Source: Acinetobacter sp. YWS30-1
Lineage (GTDB): Bacteria > Pseudomonadota > Gammaproteobacteria > Pseudomonadales > Moraxellaceae
DNA: 6,361 nt
Assembly: GCF_033558715.1 (NCBI RefSeq)
Contig: NZ_CP114614.1
Coordinates: forward strand, 1-6,361
Reading direction: 5' to 3'
The notes beneath the pieces were generated by a model. The model worked only from the letters and a program-made list of their open reading frames with translations. It did not search any database and had not been told where the DNA came from. Position 1 is the stretch's first letter. The number at the start of each line of letters is the position of its first letter. A program made the position numbers and the translations under genes. This document shows, piece by piece, positions 1 through 4,686 of the stretch.

Positions 1-99
1 GACAGCTTTAAACAGCTTGCTTTGGAACAGTACAAACAACAGCAGAAATTAGAAAGAGAGCAACAGAAAACCATGAGTTATAAGGGGATGAGCCGATGA
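1..99 (+). CDS. mobA: C-terminal end of the same relaxase (32 codons plus stop)
   Basis: Frame 1 reads DSFKQLALEQYKQQQKLERE and on to MSYKGMSR, then TGA at 97-99. It is a highly charged, glutamine-rich helical tail. It joins in phase to the open frame that ends at 6361 (...GIESFKADF). The composition is continuous and no start codon with a ribosome binding site lies inside, so I read it as the end of the relaxase on a circular molecule. The TGA overlaps the next gene's ATG as ATGA, which suggests translational coupling. If the molecule is not circular, this is the tail of a very similar Mob protein from further upstream. Confidence 0.88.
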   Translation, partial: DSFKQLALEQYKQQQKLEREQQKTMSYKGMSR

Positions 100-596
100 C
101 ACCTGATGAAAAAAAGCTATATGCACTGATGGCAGTTGCAGAACAACAGCAGAACCTAGTCAATCAGGCCGTTAAAGAGCTTCAAATCACGAAAGAACAC
201 ATTCAAAGCACTATTGCTGGGCAAACCCACCACACTATATCAAAAGCGGTAAATGAGGGCTTACAGGACGGTACAGCAGAACTTATTAAGACCGCTAAAG
301 CGCTTGGACGCTTGAAAAACTCGATTGAATCAGCCAGTGATCAATTTTCATGGAAGTTAATCACCACTTTCTTAGGTGTTTTTTCAGTTTTCATACTGAC
401 TATGACATGGTTATTTGCATCTTATATTAAGCCTTTAGAGAATATTCCAAAGATCGAGAGTTTAAAGCAGCAAGGTATTCAGTTTGATATTCAAAGTTGT
501 GCCGTTGGAGAAGAGTCCAAGCCTTGCGTCCGAGTGATGAAAGAGCAGTGTGGCTATGGGAAGCATGGGGATTTATGCGTTATTGACCCCAAATAG
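96..596 (+). CDS. Membrane-anchored protein of the mobilization operon with four-cysteine C-terminus
   Basis: This 166-residue protein has a coiled-coil-prone, glutamine-rich N-terminal region (1-85), one strong membrane segment (about 88-110) and a tail of about 55 residues. All four cysteines of the protein (135, 144, 152, 161) lie in that tail. If the N-terminus is cytoplasmic, the tail is periplasmic and could hold two disulfides. The start is supported by AAGGGG at 82-87 and by the ATGA overlap with the relaxase stop. I do not recognise a named family. Its position directly after the relaxase suggests a role like that of IncQ MobB, holding the relaxosome at the membrane or presenting it to a helper coupling protein; this is inference from position and topology only. 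Confidence 0.8.
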   Translation: MTPDEKKLYALMAVAEQQQNLVNQAVKELQITKEHIQSTIAGQTHHTISKAVNEGLQDGTAELIKTAKALGRLKNSIESASDQFSWKLITTFLGVFSVFILTMTWLFASYIKPLENIPKIESLKQQGIQFDIQSCAVGEESKPCVRVMKEQCGYGKHGDLCVIDPK

Positions 597-630
597 CTGA
601 ATCTGAAAATGAAGGCTCTAAGCACTCATT

Positions 631-636
631 TATAAT
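631..636 (+). promoter_or_regulatory. Possible -10 element upstream of the 678 gene
   Basis: TATAAT lies in the 81-base gap before the ATG at 678, inside a very AT-rich stretch. No good -35 hexamer sits 16-18 bases upstream, so a separate promoter for the last operon gene is possible but weakly supported. The gene could equally be read through from the mob operon, since no terminator is visible in the gap. Confidence 0.25.
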
Positions 637-677
637 TTTTATTATATTTAAAATTAGTGGAAGTTAAGGAAATTATT

Positions 678-1493
678 ATGTTAAAGCAATCAAGTTTAGA
701 AAGAACAGAGTTTAAGGAAGAAGAACTTGCGCCCATTAAAAAGCTTGATTTGAATGATTTGAAAGTTCCTATGCCTAAAAACCTTGATCAGTTACTGATT
801 TGGACATCCGAACTTGCTCAATATAATTATGCTCAATTCCTTGACCAATCCGAACAGCTAAAACTTGTTGATGAAGACAACCTGGAAGAACAGGCGGAAA
901 TCAGTCAGAAGCTTAGGTTCTATAGAGGTAATGCGCTTATAGAAAACCAAATCAAAGATTTCTATTTGAAAAAGTTACTTGATCAAGGGGAGGCAACAGT
1001 TAAAGGTTATATTAAAAGTCCGACTAAGAAAAATACCCGATATGCTGTAATTTCTTATCATGACTATGATTTTGTAAGCTTTGCTACTCCAGAGATTCTT
1101 AATAAATTTCCAGCCGATCTCATCAATTTCGTGCAAAAGGAAACACCTAAGACATTAGCGGACATATACCCTGAAGAAGCCGTGTTCTTATCAGCTATCA
1201 AAAAATTTATAAAACCTTTTAAAGAACAGTATAAAAAATTGGCTGATAAGAACAGGGAAATTAAGGAGCACAATACAGTTGCTCATAAAATTTATATAAA
1301 AATTAAAAATAAGGAAGCAACTCTGCAAAAGCCAACAGAGTCAAAGCCTAAAGAATCTAGTCCAAAGACTACTGAAAATAGTGCTGTCCCAGTAGAGATG
1401 AAGCAGGGAGCCATTCAGAAAAATATGGCTCCACAAGAAAAGCCAATTACTGTAATTAAGAAGCGAAAATTTGCTTTAAACAAGGATAAGTAA
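678..1493 (+). CDS. Unrecognised 271-residue charged protein, last gene of the mob operon
   Basis: I do not recognise this protein. I start it at ATG 678, preceded by AAGGA at 666-670 with a seven-base gap; a GTG at 657 in the same frame has no comparable ribosome binding site. It is soluble, with no signal peptide or membrane segment. The first 60 residues are acidic and leucine-rich. The middle (about 85-200) looks like a compact mixed fold, with an aromatic patch YAVISYHDYDFVSF. Beyond about residue 205 the chain is lysine-, proline- and serine-rich, ends in a basic tail (VIKKRKFALNKDK) and is probably disordered and possibly nucleic-acid binding. It shares strand and terminator with the mob genes, so it may help mobilization. 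Because the plasmid has no recognisable Rep and this gene borders the structured non-coding block, a replication role cannot be excluded, but I see no Rep motif. Confidence 0.75.
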   Translation: MLKQSSLERTEFKEEELAPIKKLDLNDLKVPMPKNLDQLLIWTSELAQYNYAQFLDQSEQLKLVDEDNLEEQAEISQKLRFYRGNALIENQIKDFYLKKLLDQGEATVKGYIKSPTKKNTRYAVISYHDYDFVSFATPEILNKFPADLINFVQKETPKTLADIYPEEAVFLSAIKKFIKPFKEQYKKLADKNREIKEHNTVAHKIYIKIKNKEATLQKPTESKPKESSPKTTENSAVPVEMKQGAIQKNMAPQEKPITVIKKRKFALNKDK

Positions 1494-1516
1494 CTTGTAA
1501 TTTAAAATTATAAACA

Positions 1517-1552
1517 AAAACCCCTCTAAGTCTTGCAAGTTAGAGGGGTTTT
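1517..1552 (+). terminator. Strong rho-independent terminator after the mob operon
   Basis: A perfect 13-bp stem, AAAACCCCTCTAA (1517-1529) with TTAGAGGGGTTTT (1540-1552), encloses a 10-base loop and ends in a T-run, 24 bases after the stop of the 678 gene. The A-run on the other side means it could also stop transcription arriving from the right. It would insulate the mob operon from the non-coding block at 1553-2230. Confidence 0.9.
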
Positions 1553-1574
1553 CCAGTAAATTCAGCGGTACGCA

Positions 1575-1602
1575 GTTATTTGATGCTACAACATCAAGTA
1601 AC
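1575..1602. repeat. Hairpin with 11-bp stem
   Basis: GTTATTTGATG (1575-1585) pairs with CATCAAGTAAC (1592-1602), ten Watson-Crick pairs and one G-T, around a six-base loop. Its 3' arm shares TAAC with the outer stem of the neighbouring branched structure (1599-1715), so as RNA the two would be mutually exclusive. Confidence 0.65.
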
Positions 1603-1715
1603 GAAGATCATAAGGTTTGACGACCGTTATGATTTCACCAAAAGGCTTGTACCTGAACTCTATTTTCACAATAAACAGTGTTTATATCAAGCCTCAAAAT
1701 GATAAGTCTTCGTTA
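1599..1715. repeat. Branched inverted-repeat structure
   Basis: An outer 9-bp perfect pair, TAACGAAGA (1599-1607) with TCTTCGTTA (1707-1715), encloses two further stems. One is ATCATAA-GG (1607-1615) with CC-g-TTATGAT (1624-1633). The other is AGGCTTG (1643-1649) with CAAGCCT (1688-1694), which itself holds ATAAAC/GTTTAT around AGT (1671-1685). The nesting of four independent pairings is what a folded RNA looks like, though no folding energy was computed. Confidence 0.55.
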
Positions 1716-1767
1716 ATTCGTGTTTTAAATCGTCAAATAAGTATCCTAGATCGAGCTTTGCCCGCTT

Positions 1768-1796
1768 CTGCGTGTCCGTTTTACGGTCGGCATGCA
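1768..1796. repeat. Hairpin with inner mini-hairpin
   Basis: CTGCGTG (1768-1774) pairs with CATGCAG (1790-1796), including one G-T pair, and encloses CCGT/ACGG around TTT (1776-1786). It is part of the structured region. Confidence 0.45.
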
Positions 1797-1983
1797 GTAC
1801 GTGTGGTAGGAATAAGTGTCACTGGCGTATTGTAGCTATAGTCGAAAGGCTAAACCGCTTACAGGGGAACTTCACATAGGCGGAGCGTTGGGAGTAGTTA
1901 CATAGGACTTGTTAAGTTGTACGTTGGGGAAACCCTCGCAGAGATACAGGCAATGTAACGACAGGGAGCGCGTGGAGCGAAGT

Positions 1984-2003
1984 GCAAGACTTTGAGTCCT
2001 TGT
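1984..2003. repeat. Small bulged hairpin
   Basis: GCAAGACT (1984-1991) pairs with AGTC-c-TTGT (1995-2003) around TTG, with a single bulged C and one terminal G-T pair. Another short hairpin follows at once, CATAGT (2008-2013) with ACTATG (2020-2025). Both lie in the G+C-richer half of the non-coding region. Confidence 0.4.
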
Positions 2004-2069
2004 CTGCATAGTCAGCAAAACTATGTGCGGATACGACCGATGCGTGGCTCCGTCAGCCCAATCAGGTTA

Positions 2070-2134
2070 TTCGGCAATACTTAAGGGATGTTGATTTTTC
2101 TTAAAATCGCACCCTTAGGGTGAGTATTGCCGAA
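2070..2134. repeat. Long hairpin with 12-bp perfect base stem
   Basis: TTCGGCAATACT (2070-2081) is perfectly complementary to AGTATTGCCGAA (2123-2134). Inside, TAAGGG (2082-2087) pairs with CCCTTA (2112-2117), leaving a GGGTG bulge, and GATTTT (2093-2098) pairs with AAAATC (2103-2108) around TCTT. It is one of two hairpins that abut with no spacer. No T-run follows, so it is not a conventional terminator on either strand. It resembles the kind of hairpin used as a single-strand initiation or primer site. Confidence 0.75.
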
Positions 2135-2200
2135 ACTCACTCAACGTTCACCATCAGCCCAGAGGGCTTGCCCGAAGGCTGGGGTGATCGGGGAGTGAGT
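2135..2200. repeat. Second long hairpin directly abutting the first
   Basis: ACTCACTC (2135-2142) pairs with GAGTGAGT (2193-2200). TCACC (2148-2152) pairs with GGTGA (2183-2187), CAGCC (2155-2159) with GGCTG (2177-2181), and GGG (2164-2166) with CCC (2171-2173) around a CTTG tetraloop. It is G+C-rich and ends about 30 bases before the higBA operator. With its neighbour it makes a twin-hairpin element covering 131 bases. Confidence 0.7.
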
Positions 2201-2233
2201 GAGAGCATTTATTTAATGTTATTTTCTCTACTA

Positions 2234-2281
2234 TTTGTATAGTTTTACTTTACGACTTGGTGTATAGTAAAACTATACAAA
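2234..2281. promoter_or_regulatory. higBA operator and promoter region (16-bp inverted repeat)
   Basis: TTTGTATAGTTTTACT (2234-2249) is a perfect inverted repeat of AGTAAAACTATACAAA (2266-2281), with 16 bases between the arms. The right arm overlaps a -10-like TATAGT (2263-2268) and runs into the AGGA ribosome binding site of the toxin gene. This is the expected architecture for autorepression by the HigA antitoxin or the HigBA complex. No good -35 is visible, so the exact promoter is unsure. Confidence 0.75.
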
Positions 2282-2293
2282 GGACTAATTCTT

Positions 2294-2572
2294 GTGATTA
2301 TAGATTTTAAACATAAGGGACTAGAAAGGTTTTTTAAAACAAGTTCTACCGCAGGTATACAGTCTGTTCATTCAGTGAAGTTGAAAAGACAATTAACGGC
2401 TTTGAATGAAGCACAGAGCATTGATGAAATGAATTTCCCAGGATGGAAGCTTCACCCTTTAAAAGGGAAGTTAAAAGATCATTGGGCAATTACGGTTAAT
2501 GCGAATTGGCGTATGACTTTCATTTTTAAAGATGGTAATGCCTATATCGTAGATTATCAGGACTATCATTGA
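2294..2572 (+). CDS. higB: HigB toxin, RelE/ParE superfamily (type II TA)
   Basis: This 92-residue protein is a host-inhibition-of-growth toxin, a ribosome-dependent mRNA endonuclease in studied members. The sequence fits the family closely over its full usual length: the opening IIDFKHKGLERFF, the central FPGWKLHPLKG (48-58), then WAITVNANWRMTFIF (64-78) and the closing YIVDYQDYH. The start is GTG at 2294, with AGGA (2281-2284) nine bases before it; a non-ATG start may hold toxin level down. It precedes its antitoxin by seven bases, the toxin-first order typical of HigBA. It lies under the palindromic operator at 2234-2281. Confidence 0.95.
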   Translation: MIIDFKHKGLERFFKTSSTAGIQSVHSVKLKRQLTALNEAQSIDEMNFPGWKLHPLKGKLKDHWAITVNANWRMTFIFKDGNAYIVDYQDYH

Positions 2573-2579
2573 GGTAAAT

Positions 2580-2879
2580 ATGATGATGAACAATCCAGCG
2601 CATGCAGGTGAACTCCTTTCAGAATGGCTAGATGGCCTTAAAGAAGAAGGACAAGCGATTACAGTTACAGAACTTGCTGAACGTATTCAGGTCACACGTG
2701 TATTACTTTCTCGAATTATTAATGGTAAGGCACCGATTACCGCAGATGTAGCTTTACGTTTGCATGATGCTTTAGGTATCAGCGCAGACCTGTTAATGCG
2801 TGTTCAATCAAAGCATTCTCTTTGGATAGAATCACAAAAACAGCGTCCACAGATTCAACCATTTTTTGTTAGTTGTTAA
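2580..2879 (+). CDS. higA: HigA antitoxin, XRE-type helix-turn-helix
   Basis: HigA binds and neutralises HigB and represses the operon. The helix-turn-helix covers about residues 27-66: ITVTELAERIQVTRVLLSRI, then INGKAPITADVALRLHDALG. This is the HigA family signature within a protein of normal length (about 97-99 residues). Three ATG codons stand in a row at 2580, 2583 and 2586; GAGG at 2571-2574 is best spaced for the second. The ribosome binding site overlaps the toxin's TGA (2570-2572), so translation of the two genes is probably coupled. Confidence 0.95.
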   Translation: MMMNNPAHAGELLSEWLDGLKEEGQAITVTELAERIQVTRVLLSRIINGKAPITADVALRLHDALGISADLLMRVQSKHSLWIESQKQRPQIQPFFVSC

Positions 2880-2917
2880 CTAAAAAGTTATATTTTCTTT
2901 ATACCGAGTCGCTTAAA

Positions 2918-2963
2918 AATATATCGTAAAAAATATTAAGAAAAATAAATTTTACGATATATT
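2918..2963. repeat. AT-rich inverted repeat between higA and the cyclase gene
   Basis: AATATATCGTAAAA (2918-2931) is perfectly complementary to TTTTACGATATATT (2950-2963), with an 18-base loop. It lies 38 bases after the higA stop and 105 before the cyclase start. It could slow or end higBA transcription or be an operator for the cyclase. No T-run follows, so a standard terminator is unlikely. The rest of 2880-3067 is strongly AT-rich. A TTGTTA at 3018-3023 could be a -35 for the cyclase, but the -10 is not convincing. Confidence 0.6.
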
Positions 2964-3067
2964 ATATCTATGAAATTTGTAAATTCATCTTTAAATATAA
3001 TAATTTAAATAAAACTATTGTTAAAATAAAGTTATATAAATTTTTAAAGTATTGATAGTGAGTAGTT

Positions 3068-4018
3068 ATGAGTCTTTTTTATGAAAACTTTAGAGATTTT
3101 GAAGATGCTGGTAAAACCATTTTAGAGTATTTACATAATCACTTAGGTTTTAATTTATGGATGATTACTCGTACAGAAGGTAATGATTGGATAGTTCTTC
3201 AAGCTAAAGACAGTGGATATGGAGTAAAAGCAGGACAAGTTTTTAATTGGGCTGATTCATATTGTTCTAAGATGGTACTAGGCAAAGGGCCACGTATAGC
3301 ACATGATTCAAAAAAAATTCCATTATATGAAGAGGCTGGAATTAATAAGGTAGTGGATATAAATGCATATATAGGTCAACCTTTATTGAATGAAGATGGC
3401 TCTGTTTTCGGTACATTATGTGCTATTGATCCATCAGTACAGCCTAAAAGTATAGAACAATATAGTGATTTATTAGAATTATTTAGTTTATTACTCAGTC
3501 GAATTTTACAGAACGAAATTAAAATAAATGAACAAAAAAGAATTAGCGAAAAATTTGAAATGGAGTCGCTAACAGATCACTTAACAGGAGCTTTCAATCG
3601 TCGTGCTTGGGATAAACTTTTAGATTTAGAAGAAAGTCGGTGTAAAATTTACGGACACTCAATAACAATTATTGTCATAGATTTAAATGATTTAAAATAT
3701 ATAAATGATAAATTTGGTCATTTAAAAGGTGATCAGATGATTCAAGAAACAGTCCAAATTATCAAAAGAACTGTGCGCTCTAATGATTTAGTTGCACGTT
3801 TAGGAGGAGATGAGTTTGGTATTTTAAATATTGAAACTAACTTAGAAAATACTCAAAAACTAGCAAATCGAATTTCAGAATCCTTAAAACAGGCTGGAAT
3901 TAATGCTGCTATTGGTGTTGCAGCACGTCAACCAGGGACGGATTTACAACAAACAGTAGTTGAAGCAGATAAGCAAATGTATAGACATAAACGTCAAATC
4001 AAAGATATGTCTCAATAA
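3068..4018 (+). CDS. GAF-GGDEF diguanylate cyclase
   Basis: This 316-residue cytoplasmic enzyme should make c-di-GMP from two GTP. Residues about 10-148 are a GAF-type sensor domain (it includes YIGQPLLNEDGSVFGTLCAID at 101-121), followed by a helical linker (about 150-166). The catalytic domain runs about 167-312: DHLTGAFNRRAW (170-181), metal-binding Asp205 in VIDLNDLK, KFGHLKGD (215-222), and an intact GGDEF at 246-250. An RxxD product-inhibition site (RSND, 237-240) lies five residues before it, so the enzyme should be active and feedback-controlled. There are no membrane segments. The ribosome binding site is weak (GTGAG near 3058-3062). The gene is much more AT-rich than the mob genes and is followed by a pdif-type site, so it looks like separately acquired cargo. 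The GAF ligand cannot be told from sequence. Confidence 0.95.
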   Translation: MSLFYENFRDFEDAGKTILEYLHNHLGFNLWMITRTEGNDWIVLQAKDSGYGVKAGQVFNWADSYCSKMVLGKGPRIAHDSKKIPLYEEAGINKVVDINAYIGQPLLNEDGSVFGTLCAIDPSVQPKSIEQYSDLLELFSLLLSRILQNEIKINEQKRISEKFEMESLTDHLTGAFNRRAWDKLLDLEESRCKIYGHSITIIVIDLNDLKYINDKFGHLKGDQMIQETVQIIKRTVRSNDLVARLGGDEFGILNIETNLENTQKLANRISESLKQAGINAAIGVAARQPGTDLQQTVVEADKQMYRHKRQIKDMSQ

Positions 4019-4042
4019 GGTAATAAAATTAAGTTTTCCTAC

Positions 4043-4070
4043 AATTAACATAATGCAGATTATACGAAAT
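4043..4070. other. pdif-type XerC/XerD recombination site
   Basis: The site is AATTAACATAA (4043-4053, XerD-type arm), a six-base core TGCAGA (4054-4059), then TTATACGAAAT (4060-4070, XerC-type arm). The total is the canonical 28 bp. The first arm differs at one position from the usual ATTTAACATAA, and the second is the exact reverse complement of ATTTCGTATAA. Such sites border movable modules on Acinetobacter plasmids and also serve multimer resolution. It lies 25 bases after the cyclase stop. I could not find a convincing partner site elsewhere in the window. Confidence 0.8.
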
Positions 4071-4113
4071 GCTTTTTTTATTCATTTAAAAATCAATCTC
4101 TTATATACTACTC

Positions 4114-4145
4114 AAAAGCCCATTTACCCTCGAATGGGCTTTTTT
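4114..4145. terminator. Rho-independent terminator after the cyclase and pdif site
   Basis: AAAAGCCCATT (4114-4124) pairs perfectly with AATGGGCTTTT (4133-4143) around an eight-base loop, with a T-run to 4145 on the plus strand and an A-run on the left side. It probably works both ways: for the cyclase from the left and, in the past, for the decayed mob gene remnant (4342 to 4216) from the right. Confidence 0.85.
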
Positions 4146-4157
4146 ACGTTTTTATAG

Positions 4158-4191
4158 TGTTCCACGCTTAATTAGTGATCAATGTTCCACG
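4158..4191. repeat. Short direct repeat TGTTCCACG
   Basis: TGTTCCACG occurs at 4158-4166 and again at 4183-4191, one copy every 25 bases. It lies between the terminator and the mob gene remnant. Two copies are too few to call iterons, and no function is evident. Confidence 0.4.
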
Positions 4192-4215
4192 GTTTTAAGT
4201 AGCTTAACTGCATAA

Positions 4216-4342
4216 TCAATTATTATTTTTTTCAGTCTTTTTACGCTGATTTAACACCTTTTGAGCTAAATTTTTTCCTAATTTTACATTTCGTATAATT
4301 AGGATCAAGTGAAAGATTTTTAATGAAATCAATGCAAGCATG
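4216..4342 (-). pseudogene. Decayed, frameshifted remnant of a second TraD/MobC-like gene
   Basis: On the minus strand the last 21 codons read GKNLAQKVLNQRKKTEKNNN and stop at 4216-4218. One frame over, upstream of a run of six T's at 4271-4276, the strand reads HACIDFIKNLSLDPNYTKCK. Removing one base from the run joins the pieces. The joined 30-residue segment FIKNLSLDPN...LNQRKK then matches the C-terminus of the intact accessory gene (LLKTAEIDPN...LNQRKN) at 14 positions without a gap. The DNA agrees: 4238-4308 aligns with 4691-4760 at 54 of 70 bases with a single one-base gap. An in-frame stop at 4343-4345 cuts it off upstream, and I find no N-terminal part. It is a diverged relic, not a recent copy. 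Confidence 0.8.
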
Positions 4343-4345
4343 TTA

Positions 4346-4686
4346 ATATATTATTAATAAATACTTGTTATTTAAAAAGTTTTTGTGTGAAATCGATAAA
4401 TCATGCAGAATAGAACTTATCAAACTATTCAAAGGCATATTTATGATGGAATACGTGGTTGATATGATGCGCCAATTTATCGCCCCATTAAAAGATCTAA
4501 TCTTCGTTTTGTCTCTGTGTAAGAGTATTTTTCTTCTTATATTAAAGAGATACATTACATTCAAAAATGAACCGAGTATGACACTTAAAAAAAAAAGATA
4601 GCGGATGTTAATATTCTCTTATGATCCAGCCCTACAAGGCTCATACGCTTATATTTTGCAGCTTATGAGCCGTTATTACTTCAATT
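4346..4686. other. Unexplained AT-rich segment with possible gene debris
   Basis: No intact gene is supported here. From ATG 4403 one plus-strand frame reads MQNRTYQTIQRHIYDGIRG, stop, YDAPIYRPIKRSNLRFVSV, stop (ending at 4522). This looks more protein-like than its surroundings and may be a broken gene, but I do not recognise it. A 78-codon TTG-start frame (4365-4601) and a 73-codon minus frame (4343-4564) cover the same bases without a ribosome binding site or protein-like composition. Near the right edge GGCTCATA (4638-4645) and TATGAGCC (4664-4671) form an 8-bp inverted repeat that might end transcription of the minus-strand mob gene, though no T-run follows. Confidence 0.4.

Larger units (their letters stand above)
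1553..2230. other. Structured non-coding region, candidate replication origin or large structured RNA
   Basis: These 680 or so bases hold no credible coding region. The only open frame, 1617-1835, has a TTG start, no ribosome binding site and no protein-like composition. The stretch contains many nested inverted repeats: 1575-1602, 1599-1715 (branched), 1768-1796, 1984-2003, 2007-2025, 2070-2134 and 2135-2200. From 1861 to 2200 G+C is about 51%, against roughly a third in the cyclase gene. Such a shift in a non-coding segment of an AT-rich plasmid usually marks a structured RNA or an origin. No Rep protein is encoded on the inferred circle, so this is the best place for oriV, possibly primed by an RNA as in ColE1-type plasmids. 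I see no iterons, no DnaA box and no clear sequence match to the ColE1 origin. The function is inference. Confidence 0.6.

Noticed and set aside
622..655. Degenerate pdif site in the AT-rich gap before the 678 gene
   Set aside because: Only about 14 of 22 arm positions fit, and the match comes mostly from A and T runs; a TATAAT promoter element explains it as well.
1617..1835. 72-codon open frame in the non-coding block
   Set aside because: TTG start, no ribosome binding site, no family resemblance, and it runs through several perfect inverted repeats that explain the sequence better.
1841..2060. ColE1-type origin, suggested by words such as GGCGGAGC and GGGGAAACCC
   Set aside because: The short words are in a different order and spacing from ColE1 RNA II, and no RNA I triple stem-loop or primer switch could be recognised. 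It is kept only as a candidate origin by exclusion.
2070..2134. MITE or insertion sequence end, because of the 12-bp terminal inverted repeat
   Set aside because: No target-site duplication flanks it, and it forms part of a run of stacked hairpins.
2882..2909. pdif-like arm TTATACCGAGT after higA
   Set aside because: Three mismatches in the XerC arm and no XerD arm at the right distance.
4158..4191. Iterons of a Rep-binding origin
   Set aside because: Only two nine-base copies and no Rep gene nearby.
4288..4315. Exact XerC-type arm ATTTCGTATAA followed by a six-base gap, as a second pdif site
   Set aside because: The XerD arm is poor (7 of 11). The same bases align with the coding sequence of the intact accessory gene (ATTTCGCATCATTTGGATCAA at 4740-4760), so the match is explained by gene ancestry.
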